Assembly (NCBI GenBank): GCA_026874595.1
Contig: CM049307.1
Coordinates: forward strand, 19,631,079 to 19,695,078
Source: Sipunculus nudus
Lineage: Eukaryota > Annelida > Sipuncula > Golfingiida > Sipunculidae
Length of the DNA: 64,000 nucleotides
Direction: 5' to 3'
This document shows, in pieces, positions 24,151 through 37,400 of this stretch (its first letter is position 1; every line of letters begins with the position of its first letter). The notes under the pieces were generated by a model that saw only the letters and a list, made by a program, of their open reading frames with translations, was not told the origin of the DNA and made no database searches. The position numbers and the translations under genes were made by a program.

Positions 24151-27100
24151 ACAAACACTGTATCAAAGAAAATGTACAAATTTATTTACACCAGTTAACT
24201 AGCAAGACGTGTTAACATGAAGATACCCTTGATGAACAGGAGCTACATTCATCGATTAAAGCTGAGAGGAAAGTTCTCCCTCACATGACAATCAGCAGGT
24301 GGTTTATACTAACTCGTATCAATATACATTGGTGGGGTTCACATTCAAATCAAACAATCAAATACAATAAAAGGAATTAAAAAGGATCTTCCCATGATGA
24401 CAAAAACTAAGACACAAGTGAATCTAGACAGCAAACCCTGAAAGAAACAAGGAAACATATTTCCCAAATCAACACTGCATATAATCAGTCCTGATACAGT
24501 AACATGCGTGTTTTGTAAGTGCATCATAACGAAAAACCAACTTTAACACCCAAGTCTGGACCTCGGGTGAAACTGCTTACACTTCATGAAATATGTCAAG
24601 CACAGGGGCTTTCGAAAATTGCACATATTCTCTGCATAAGCGTTTCTAGTTGGCCTAGGAAACTTTAAGATTCCAATTTAATTAAATAATTTTTTAATAT
24701 TTTTGAATATTGATGTTACCTAAACAAGATGGAAGCATTTATTTTTGTTATCTGAAGCAGAAATTGTTAATTCCAATACTTAATAATCATGCCATCGCCT
24801 TTTCACATGAAAATTTTAAACCTTGAGCATTAAAATTTCTACTGGCCTTAACTAAAAGATTTGGATTGTGCATTGGAGGGGGACGCGTCCCTTTCCTTGC
24901 ATTTGTAATGTGAATGCTCCATAACGATTTGACCGAAGTGTTGAGGCATACATCCATTGAGCAAACTTGAGTGCTGCAGTAGTGTCTGATTTCCCAGCCA
25001 ATATTTCATATTTGTTTCTATGGTTTACAACAACTGAGTAAACCACAAATCATCAACCGAAAAAGGAACGGGCCCTGTGCTCGTGTGAATTGATGAAACA
25101 TAACAGAAACACTGTCTGGTTAAAAGGTGTGAGGCTACAGGCTATTTAATGTTAAAATACAGAGGTGACCATGGTAATACACAGAACAATGAAACTCTGT
25201 ACAATCACATGTTTTACAGAGCCGTTCTGCCCCTTAGAAACAAATCAATGCCCAATGAATATGCATTCATGAGTCACATGCGCTTGAATTGCTATAAGTG
25301 TAGATTTTGGTTAAATGTGTTACTTTTCTAAATCATTTTCTTATAACTATTACTGATCTGACATTTGTGTTTTTCACACTATATGGACCATCTCTTTAGT
25401 ATTTACTTAATATTTGGGAGAAATTTAAATGGCAATGCAAGAGCCTGTGCATGAGTGAATTACATGGAAGCCCATCTAGTGATGAATGGGGCTGCTGCTT
25501 TACCTGTCCACCAAAAATGTGTAAAACACCAACGAGCTTTTGGATTACTATCCCTTGAGTGATGAATGTCTAAACATGCCTCAAATCATCACCTCTGTTC
25601 TAACTCACTGCTTTCAACTGTTTAAGTAACAAGAAAACCCTTGTTAAAATACATGCAGTTTTACATGTCACTGAGCATGTACTATTATTGAAGCCGTGGC
25701 AGTTCAATAATATTTTGTCTTCATTAGTATCATCATTAATTTATGCACAATATTTAGTTGACAACATCAAACATACAAATGCACCATAACATTTAAGCCT
25801 TATATATACAATTCATACATTATCATATATGATATCTCCCCTCTTTCCAAACACACATAAACACATGTAAACACACACGGTGGGTGCTGATATGAATAAC
25901 AGTTTTTGACAGGCAGTGCAAATGGGCATTATGCAGGATCATAGTGGTGCCCCTTACCCCAGGAAATGAGAAGTTGTAAGCTGCCATCACTAAATATCCC
26001 TTTGTCAACTATTAAGTTGAAAATGTGAAGGAACAGAATTAAGAAATGCATATATTCTCAGAACTGTAACATTCTGTGGATTAAACTTCATATTTATTAT
26101 ACATGAATATTTAGATTAAGTTTTGAAAATATTTATTTAATACATATGGTTGCAATTTCCCTACAAGATTAACAAACAATAATATGATGCAAATTTCACC
26201 AGTAAATAAGATGATAATACCAGTAAACAATTTGATGTTGACAGTAAACTAGATGACCAAATACCACAAGAACAGGTATTGATACAAATGCCCAGAGCTC
26301 ATCTGTGAATATTTTGCATTTGACCAAAACTAACACAATCACAACTTTCACACACATAAGGTGCATTTTCTCAGGGAAAAAGAAGAAGTACATGTTCATG
26401 ACAACCTCTCAGAAGAGCATGCATTTGTGCAAAGTGTTGAAAAATTAACTTGGTCGTTATGGTACGAGTGTTTAAAGACATGATTTGGAACTGACAGATG
26501 ACACAGAAAGGACACAGGTAACAGAAGTGCTGGAAAGGGGTTAACACACTTATGCATTACAAGATACAGTTGTTAGCAGGTATTTACACAGCCACACACT
26601 GTGGGACTGGTGTTTTAACGTATGTTACATTCAAACCTTGTACTGGCAGAGTTAAATGAGCTTATGTCCAACTGGACGGTTACATCTTTAATTACAAATG
26701 GGTCTTTTTCTATACATGGTCACCGGTTAAGTGCTACCTAACAGTACAGTGACCACTACAGATGTGGTACACTTAAAAATTTAAAGAAACTTCATCATCG
26801 AATCAATTACCATGTCATTCTTATAGCAGGTGAAGCAATATTGAAAAGACAGGTATTCATATGAAAACATGTACAAGCTTGTGTATTTCATGGTTATCAG
26901 TGAAAAGCCAAACCAATTAGGAGTTAATCCCTCTACCAAATCCCACCTACCAAATATTGCCAACATTTCATTTTGATATTTCACTGATTTAACTACCTGT
27001 GACATGATGTCAACATCCCCATGCTATCTTGGTGAAGCAACCAACTGTGAAGCATAAATTCAATATCAAACTGGCGATCATGATGATGTAATAATAACCT

Positions 27101-27708
27101 TTGAAACACCCTTGTACCAAATGCTGGCTCAAAGATACAGGCTGCTGGCTCAAAGCTACAGCAATCTGTGGAACACTATGTCATTGTTCGTAGTGCTGCC
27201 TTAGTGATGCAATCACCTGTCAAACATGGTGTAAAATGTCTCTACTGCTGCCTCAGTTATGCAGCCACCTAAAAAACCCTGTGTTAGTGTTCCACTGTGA
27301 TTTTTGTCATCTGACAAGCAGAACACTATTTGTCAGTGCCCTGAGAAATGCCACCAAAATACATATCACTAAAGAACTTGTCTCATGTCCAATCTTCAAA
27401 CACTGTCCATGAAAACACTTGATCATTGTATTTACACACTAGACACTTTGTACAACAAAGATTAAATGCATTAGATCTGAACTAGCCCCAGTATGACAAG
27501 GCTGCCTCAGATAACCCAGACTCCACCTGAGCACTACACCTCTGCCATATGTAATATCAGTTTGTATGAGATTCTTTTGAATAAGCTCCTTAATACTAAG
27601 CCCCAAGCAGGTGTATGTGCTGACACCATTCAAACATCAATTTCTTTCCATATATTTCACCAATAATCATTTAAGCATTAAAGTTCCTAACACAACACAC
27701 ACTCACAC

Positions 27709-27709
<1 letters not shown>

Positions 27710-27779
<70 letters not shown>
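27710..27779. repeat. (TA)n microsatellite
   Basis: About 70 bases of alternating TA after a CA run. Confidence 0.95.
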
Positions 27780-27782
<3 letters not shown>

Positions 27783-29219
27783 TTAAACTGGTCAGCTGAC
27801 ATTCCATTTACAGCAGAGCCCTGTTCATCAAAACTTATTTCAGCCAAAATATCTTACCAGTATGTCATATATATCAAAACAGGGAATTAAGCATTCCCTA
27901 GTTTCACTGAACATATCGAAGACCTCTCCCAACCTTGTATTTTGTTGCTCTACATAATATCTGCTTATTATCTTTTGAAAGAGTGGAACTGCAATGTACA
28001 TGTATACTGTAATCCTTGTTGCTTTGTGTACTGTTGGAGAACCATGTTAGACAGAACCAGTGAAGAAGATAGTATCCATATAACTAAATATAAGTACATG
28101 TATGTACTACCATTTAGGCAATATTTCAATGTTTAATATGTGTATATCAGATCCCCAATTTATATGAACACGTCTACTGTCCCTTTAGATGTATTTGGAT
28201 GAATAAGGTTCTGCTGTATGTCATTAAGCAAAACAGGACTGAAATCATTTATTTTATCCTTGTACCATCCTATTCTGCCCTCAGTAATGTTCAGATCATA
28301 CTAGATGGATCGGCGTACCAGTCTACACTGATGTGGCATGGTTCACTAGGAGTTTTACTTCCAAAAGAGAACATAAATGCTACTGTCTCCAGTGTTCATA
28401 TGGAAGGCAGGGAATCCCCTATCTCAGCACATGGTTCACAAATCCTGCATTATCCGTATCCAGTGTGAAAAGTCCCTGGTGCATCACCTCAATGTGCAAC
28501 ATTTCCTGACTGCCTTATTTTCTTTGTTCATTATTTATAATACACTAAGTATTCCTGTATTTCACAGTTTATGTATCACATTAATTATCTGTGTGGCACT
28601 TTAAAAGTATGCATTGACCTTCAAACCTGTTTAATGCCTAAGGTGTAACAAGTCACAGTCTGTGCATTGATGAGTTGTCTGCATATTCAAAGCTCTGCTT
28701 TTACTGTTCAAAATATTTGGCAGACCCAAATTTCTGCCACAGGTGCCCCTTGCAACATTAATGATAAACAGGTCAAAACAATGTGGTTGATAAGAGGTGA
28801 TATCTTTGCCATTTCACTCTTCAGATATGAGCTAAATGATATGCATGTACAGTATCAGTTCTTAAAGCAGGTGCACTGAAAAGGAGCCTGTCTGATACAG
28901 GACTATGGACCAGGCACAGTGCTGCCCCCTGCAATTCACTACAAACACAAAGTTTACTACCTGGGTACATTATCTTTCACTGCTGATGAGCTGGCACCTA
29001 GCAACACAGTATAGGAATTTAAGTTAAGATTTACCTTCACCGAGGAGGCAATGTTCTCACCATTATTGCCTGCTTTCTGTTAATTTTTTTAGCAAAATAA
29101 CCAATTATATTAGGTCTTCATGCTGATTCAAGGTGATATTTTATTGACTGATCATGTGTTATTTTCTTATCATGAAGTATCAATCCTTGAAGTAACATAA
29201 ACAGAATCAGGGAGTTCTT

Positions 29220-29395
29220 ATATTTGATGGTCATGTAGAAACATTAAGACAACTATCATGGTTCAAATCCCTGTCATGGTGGGTTTTTCTCACTCTCTCC
29301 AGCATTGGCCTCAATAATTCGAGCTGTGAGAATATCCACTCTGCTGTGTGCACACTGGTTTCATTATGATGTTAAGTTTGGAGGCAAAAAATCAT
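29220..29395 (+). mobile_element. Possible SINE fragment
   Basis: GGTTCAAATCC near 29260-29270 matches a pol III B box and is followed by a TCTCACTCTCTCC phrase that often follows tRNA heads in SINEs. The A box is not clear, so the call is weak. Confidence 0.3.
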
Positions 29396-31218
29396 GTTTG
29401 AAAAAAACATGCACTGTTTATACAGGCAACATATGGAGTACTTGTCTTTCTGAGCTTTAGGATATCATCCAGTGCCTAATGAAATGTAGGATATTAAATT
29501 ACAAGTTATCTAAGACTCGTCAAAGTTACATTTTCCATCCATAAATGTACACAATGTTATGTGACATTTGCACTCCAGCCCATTTACATGACAATTCCCT
29601 GTGGCGACAGTGACTGTGCCTGTTCAAAGACAGCACTGACCTCATATTATGACTATATGCAGAAGGACTGTTCAGATACCAATAATAATTAAGTCTCTAT
29701 GTCAACTTTGTGCTAAAACTATCACAAAAGTGATCCCTCACGTGCTTGTACAGCACACAGAAGTGGTTTGTGAGATCTTACTATGCATATTTCAAGCTTT
29801 TTTCCAATTCTGTTTCCAAGGTAACAATTTCCTCTGCTGTCACCTGTGCATCTCCTTGTCAGTTTAAGGCACAGTTTTTGGCAGAACTAATTTACATATT
29901 TTCAGTTGTCTTTGTTTTCCTTGAGTTTAAAGGGCACAATGTCTTCACCTCAATACCATGTTTTAAAGTAAAATATGCAATAATTCATTTCTGATCATGA
30001 AAGCACAGCATTTTGAAAAGGCAGAATTTGTTAGTACCCTTAGTTCTGACTGGCATACCACTATATACAGCAAATTAATTCTAATAAATATAAAATAAAA
30101 ACATGATACTGACTGAAGCATTTCATCACATACAGTAAACAAATCATAAAATCATATTTATTTAGATTTCCCTCAAAACAGTGCTCACACCTGCATTAAC
30201 CTTGAAATGTATGCTAAGACTGAGCAGAATTATTTTTGAAACTGTGACTCAATGCAGGCCTTTGAAATAATACTTAAATTAAAACACTTTGAATACTGCT
30301 TTTCTTCCAAATACATGGTCACATAAGCAGTTTGGACTTTTGGAATTGGAGGTTCTTCCTAGCAGTAGCATTTCCTATAAAACCAACAGAATCCTCTCAG
30401 TCTTTTAATCTTGGTATCCCTCCCTTATAACAACCTTATTTTCCAACAAATTCAATTCATTGCTATACATTGGACAACAATGCTTCACAATGAAACCACC
30501 CAGTCACTTTGGCAAGGCTGATAATGGACTTGAAATGGAAGAGACTTTAAGATAATACTAGGATAAAATATCTTCATTAATCAGTATTGCATGAGCTCTT
30601 AGGAACAAATGTTTCCCCTGAAATCAAGTGATCTTCTGAACTTCATTGTTAGAAAAGAGAGAAAACACGTAAAGTCCTCCACTGCTGAAACTTAAACCCT
30701 GCTTGACCATTCATCCAGTAATAATTTACCAACAGCAAACAAAGCCTGCATTTCTTCCTTCTTTCATTGATGTTGTTCAATCACATTACATTCAGTATCC
30801 ATTCACCACCATAAAGGCAGGCCTTAACATTTACCTGTGCTCCTATCACCAATAAACCAACTGTGGTATGCCCTGTAATGACCCTTGTTAAGCCCACCTC
30901 TCTGTAAGTAACCAATATTATGCATGTAGTAAAATATATACAAATGTTTAAGTAAATATATGGAGTTGAAATATTTGATGACAATTCCATCATTCAAGTA
31001 TTCCAAACCTTAGTGTTGCTTTATCAGTAGTTTGAGATCCAGTGCATGAGGTCTGGCCACAATGATACAGTTGAACATGAATGAAGCCCTATTTCTCCAG
31101 GACTCAGTACAGCACTGTATAGCTTGCCTTAGTAAACCCTAAACTAGGGTTATAGTGAATATCAGGCTCCACTCCTTGTGACCACTGGCAGTGACGAGAG
31201 GCCCCCTGTCTTTATACA

Positions 31219-31454
31219 CTAGCTGATACAGCAACTTTTTCTACAGTTTGCAGGTGGTGAGTCAGAGGGATTCAGTATTTTTCGTCTATGTTTACCCCCT
31301 TGCGTGAGGCTGCGCATTCGGGCCCGAGTCTTATTTGCCATATAATAGGACTTGAGTGATGCCTTTAATGAGTTTGGGAGAGGTAACTGTTCAATGCCAT
31401 AGATGGTGGTCTGCTCCATTATGACTCGGCAACAGATCTCCTGTAAGCTCAGAA
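31219..31454 (-). CDS. rab40: Rab40 coding exon 6 (SOCS box, C terminus)
   Basis: Completes Val192, then encodes 77 residues and a TAG stop. It carries the BC box ([11 protein letters not shown]), the Cullin-5 box (LPLP with [12 protein letters not shown]) and the terminal CCIS. The acceptor is TTTCTTTTTCAG. Confidence 0.95.
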
Positions 31455-34400
31455 CTGAAAAAGAAACAGAATTAATTATCTATTTTTATGTATCAAACAC
31501 AGATGAAAAAGACTTACACTTTACACACTGTAACACTTGGTCCTGACTGAAATTAAAAATTTTTTTGGGTGCTAAATATGCAGTTTAAGAGTCAATTGGG
31601 AACTAATGGACTTTGGCCATTCCATCAATATAAACTGACATCGAACAATTACAACAAAACTACACTATATAACTCTTCTGCCACCAGGTACTTCATGCAT
31701 TCTGGTCTAGTTATGAATGTTTCCTGATTTTGTTGACTGTACTCAAGTCTAACATCTTTTTAATGAAAAATATAAAAGTTACAGGCCCCCTAAAAATTAG
31801 TCAAATTATTATTAAGTAAATCCTGCTGGACTTCATGCTTGTAACTGAAACTTTTACTGTTGCAGATGGTTGCTTCAAATTTTACATAAAGTGGTTTACG
31901 CTACTCAGGTTTCAATATAAATCTTCACATTTCTCTGATGAATAAATAAAATAAACTAGTGTGAACCACAATATTAAAACATGAAAAATAAAATATTGCA
32001 ATTTTAAAATAGTTTTCATGGTGTCATATATGTGGTAACCACACATTATATGTGACAAAATAAACATTATTTAACACATTATACTGTTGTAAAAACTGAT
32101 GTTCCACACCACCAACCTTTATCTGGACCTAGAACACACCTCAGACCATTCCGTTTCAGGGCAACGCGGGATAATTCAGCAAGAGATTCTGTTACATTAA
32201 AATCACACAGCGGGCTGACTTCAAAGAAAGCCATGTCATTTTTGATGGCATATTCCTCAGCATCAGCCTCGCTGACCTGCCGCTTGAAGGCCAAATGGAG
32301 ACGGTTACCAACAAGGATCTTTGGCACACCTGGAGCATGCTACAAGGTCAAATGAATTTGAAATATAACAGTGAATGTGAGGGATACCATGACTTGTGAA
32401 TGTGAGGGATACCATGACTTGTAAATGTGAGGGATACCATGACTTGATAAGAACTTGCTTCATGATTTTTAAGTGAAGAAACAATAGTACCAAATTTCAA
32501 CAAAATAACATAACATACACTGAAACAAAAAACTAAAAATATCACTTGATTTACAAGATCTTGTCTTTTATCCTTCTCTCTTAAATTTTAGCTTAATATG
32601 TCGACAGATTGTTACAAATGATATGAAAAATAATATCTAATATTAACTGAATAAACAATTCTGATGCTCTGAGCAATTTTTCCGTGACATCACTTACAGT
32701 GCAATGATTTATAATTTATTAAATAAAATCTACAAGGATTGTCTGTAAACGTACAACAAGTCATGTGTTGAAAATATGAATTATTTCCTTGTATCACTTT
32801 ACTGACTTTGTGATGATCCATTAGTTAATGTATGCATTAAATGTAATAATGAGTAAACAAGTAACAGAACTGGTATAACAGAAAATACATTTATATTTTT
32901 TCAAGCATCTGACCTAAAGTGAATGCCACAAAAAATATTTCAGATTCAATGGCTGATGTATTGAAGTGCTTTTTCATCCTTTGTCAGGAAGATCATGTCA
33001 TAAATGTGAAAGACTTTTTAGTCAAAACACCTCTAGATGACCAGCTTTTAATAATTCCTCTCTATTTACATAAAATTACAGTTGCACTTATTTTGACTTC
33101 AGCTTTTCATTTCCTCCGTCTGATATACAAGTAAAGGGATAGCCTACCTCCTCCACCTCTTTGTACCATCTGTCAATCCCGTCAAACGACCATTTATTAG
33201 TGATGTCATAAACAAGGAGGATGCCCTGCAAATAACAAGGGACCCATGGGTCACAGCACTCAGCTGAAGTTTGAAATTTTTACAAATGCAAAAATTGCAA
33301 AATATTCTATTGTAATGTTTTTCATATATATAAGCATATGAGAAGCTAAGAGGAAAGGGGCCCTCCTACTTGGTTATAGTACAGTTCTAAGTATATGATT
33401 GCAAAACTAATACTCTTACAAGACTGTCATGAAGAAAAACAGTAAAAGTTGTGAGATACTGTGATGCATATGAAAAATTTACAGATGGACAGACAAGCGG
33501 ATAGAATGGATAGAACTAATACCTTTATTTCACTTTCAAGGGAATAATGCATCAAGTTTATATTAAAGCCTTTTTTTTTGCATATCCACTTTTTCCAATA
33601 ATAGTTTTTATCAGATTCATTTTGTTTTATTAACAAGATTAATAATTTGTAATAAAAAATCTGAATATATAAGTTTAGATATCAGAAATCTAAGTTGCAA
33701 TCATTATTTATCCAGGGTGTAGCTCCTATCAGGTCATAATTAAGCATACACATATATTTTATTATTTTTAAATCACAAATGTTTAAACTGAATTTAAAAG
33801 AAAATAATGCCACAACATGGCATCTTCAAGATTATTTCTTGAATCACTATTAAAAAGTTTTGTACATTGGAATTTTCAGTGCATGCTTAATTTTTTTCTC
33901 CAAAATAAAAGATCAAGTAAATTTGATAAAACAAGTGACCTGTGGGTCATGACGCCTAGTTGACTGACATGTTGATAATTGATCATTGCACAGACAACTA
34001 ATTAAGATAGGTGGCATCATTTTTCATGCATATTAGCTTAAATTCATTAAGACCCATAAGCACAACAAATTTGATGACAATCCAACCAGCCTTTCATGAG
34101 GAATCTGGCAATTTGTGTGTATTTTGCATTATTTCTGGGGTGCTCAAACATACCCCAAAACTCTGAGAATATAGGTCACTGTGACCCAATTTCAAAATTC
34201 TGGGGAGAACTTTTGAGGAACTCTCAGGATGTCAAGTTAGAAGATTCTGGGCCCTAGTTTTAGTTATGATTTGTGCCCTACTTTGGTATCAAATTTTCAA
34301 TTATTCTGAGGGGTGTTTATAAGCCCCATCGGTCAGAAAATATGGGTAACAAATACCTAAATTCAGGTTTTCAAGGAGACTTTTCACAGATCTCCCTGTG

Positions 34401-37400
34401 TGTCAAGTTTGAAGATTCTAGGACCAATGGTTACAATTTGAGCCCTGTTAAGGGACAACCTCATCTTTGAAGGTCTCATAAAAAGAGAAAAAAAATATGT
34501 TAAAATTTTTTTTAAATTTAGGTAGAGCCACCAGTCCACAAGAACTGATGAAACACTCCATGATGAATATGCATGCAAAGAATCAGGGTGATCAATGCAA
34601 TAGTTGTTCAGATACTGGAGCTTTTGTATCAAATTCTTAGTTATTCTGGGAGGTGCTTCAAAGACCCATAGCTCAGAGGATATGAGTAACAGAAACCTAA
34701 TTTCAGGTTTCCATGGAGTTTTTTATGGACCTCCAATGATGTCAAGAAAGAAGATTCCAGGTCAAATAGTTGTGATTTGTGCCCTGTTAACAGATGACCG
34801 CATCTTTTAAGGCCTCAAAAATAGATAAAAAACAGTAAAAAATCGAAAAAAATACAGGTGGTGCCACAAGTCTGCAGAACCTGATGAAACACTCCATGAT
34901 CAATATCCATGCAAAGAATCAATTGTTAGTTGTTCAGATATTTGAGCTTTTGTATCAAATTTTTCATTATTCTGGGAAGGGGGGGGGGGGGTACTTCAGA
35001 GCCCCATAGCTTGAAGAAAATGGGCAACAGAGACCTAAATCCAGGGTTCCAAGGAGATATTTTGTGGACCTCTAAGGATGCAAAGTTAGAAGATTCCAGG
35101 TCCAGTGGTTACGATTTGTGCCTTGTTAACGGACAGACGGCCGGACGGACAGAGTGATCGCTATAGCTCAGATGACTTACAGTCAGCTGAATTAATAAAA
35201 ACATCTTTTCAAATAAAGAATATACACTGTTGGTTGAATGAAGGAAATAAAATATGATTGTGCTAATTAATATCTCAGCTATAATTTATTACTGGAATGA
35301 ATAGTCAATTTCACACCTGGTGAAGTTTTTACTCATCTTACGTAAGGAATTACTTATCTGATGAACATCCACACTTTCATAGCAATACACCACTTTGTGG
35401 ACACAATTAAATGTGCACTTTAATCATTGTAACTCTGGTGGTAGAATACAAGATCTAATTTGTAGCATAGCCTAGGATAAGAATGAATCAAATACAGAAA
35501 ATTATAACATTCATCTAGTTTATGCACCAGCTGGGAGAGCGGGGAAGGGGGAGTGCAGGGCAGAGGGGAAGCCTGCTAGTACTTGTGGCCAAGCTGAGCC
35601 AAGGCAAGCTGCCTGGAGAGGGTTACATAACACAAGTGAAGGCTGTACTACTAGGTGGGCTTGATGTAAACAACACTTGACATTGTGTATGAAAACTTAA
35701 ATAAAAGCTTCTCTTTCAATCAATTCCTTTGAATTTTCAGATTTCAGAAGATTAAATCCTTATGTATATATGCTGTAAAAATTAAATCAACAGTGTATAC
35801 AGGAAAAAATGTGCCATAGCCAAAGATGGACAAAATTTAAGGTATTGATTTTTTATTTTGACTAATAACTTAAAGAATTTGCAAAACTCATATCTAATTG
35901 TGGGTAAACAAATGAATCTTGATTAAAATAAGTTATATCCCTGAAAAAAGTCTCCAGCTTCAGTAATTCTTATGTTAAGTGAGTTAATATATTTCCTAAT
36001 TAAAAAATAACCGCATTTTATTTGGGCCCATAACTTCAGAACAATAAGAAATACTGACCTATTTTTTTTGGTACGTTCAAAGAAAATGTATGGAAGAATA
36101 TGAATACTAAATATGATCAAAAAAAGATAGGTGGTTTTGATATTAGGCAGCCTTTAAGAGTTACAATGGCTTTTTATGGAAAATGGAGGTTTTTCCTTAA
36201 TATTTCGAAGGAACAAAGCCCTAGTGACCCAATTTTCAGTATGGTAGGAGATTTTGGGGACATATAACTATATGCAAAATTTTTTTATTCATAGGTCCAA
36301 TGGTTTCAAAATGTGCCCTGTTAACAGATGGACGGCCAGACGAGGACAGGAAAAAAGGACCACAACTAGAGGTCAGATGACTTATAGTCAGCTGAACTCA
36401 AAAAGACTAGCATGTTGAATACTATATGTAAGTCAGGTTGAACCAATATTTACAAGACATAAAAGGAAAATCTAGAACTTACACTCAGTAGAATTACAAC
36501 AAAAAGGCATTATAATATTATTTTAATATAGTATATAAATCATGAAGCTCCTGAATTGGACATGCACAGATCAGTCTTAGTCTCCTCATATTTAAATCTC
36601 AATGTATCAACTAGCTATGTGTAAGTTGAAAAGAGCGTATGGTCTTAAGCCAGTGGACATTTTCAAGAAATTATTTTTAATCATTAAGTTACTTTATCTT
36701 CAGCATTAATGGATGGAAATTTTCATGTAATTACCACTATAATTTTATAACAAATCAATCATAGGGACTTTACCAGGACTTAAGGCATCCAAGTATAAAT
36801 TGTTAGGTAGCCTAGCCATTGAGTGACCTGAGCTGATCAGATGAACTTGAAATGTAATAATATTAAATTTGTGTTTTCAAAATTTCTCCCCTGGTATTAC
36901 CTGAGCTCCTCTTGAATATGACCTGAAGATAGTGCAGAACCTGCCTTGACCAGATGTGTCCCTGTGTGATAGTAAAAAATCTTTAGAGACTCAGAGCAGA
37001 ACAAAATCCATTCCACCATTAATTTACCTACTTCACAATTTGTCCCAAGGCAGTAATGAATGAATTACTAAATTAATGGAACCTAGAGGCTTATCCTGTG
37101 ATGAACTTGTTCTGTTTCCAGCTGCAAACTAGTTGTTGACAAAAGCAACAAGACAAAACGTATTAAAGTGGGAAAAATATGTGACACTAAATATGTAGGA
37201 CTAAGGTGGCCATTCTCCATGATACAGTTATGGTACATGTACAGAATTTTGTGAACATCCACATTACCATAGTTCTCTTAGAAAAGCTTTTATGTATTAA
37301 TCCTAAAGTGCACACAACTTTTTTTAACAAATATCAGCAATAGAACCAGAGGGCATTCAGCATATTTTATGTGAGGCAACCTCCAAGACACTGAAATAAT

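Larger units (their letters stand above)
24151..31218 (-). other. Repeat-poor flank downstream of Rab40 (possible long 3' UTR)
   Basis: This 7-kb block directly follows the Rab40 stop codon on the minus strand. It has no tandem-repeat elements, unlike the introns on the other side, and only one TA microsatellite and one SINE-like fragment. Several minus-strand AATAAA sites exist (for example near 24181), so the 3' UTR could be long, but its end cannot be placed from sequence alone. No coding frame is convincing. Confidence 0.35.

Noticed and set aside
32117-32160. Alternative donor GAG/GTGTGT for Rab40 exon 5
   Set aside because: It leaves the wrong phase for exon 6 and would lose the ...KVLSLQ junction expected in Rab40.
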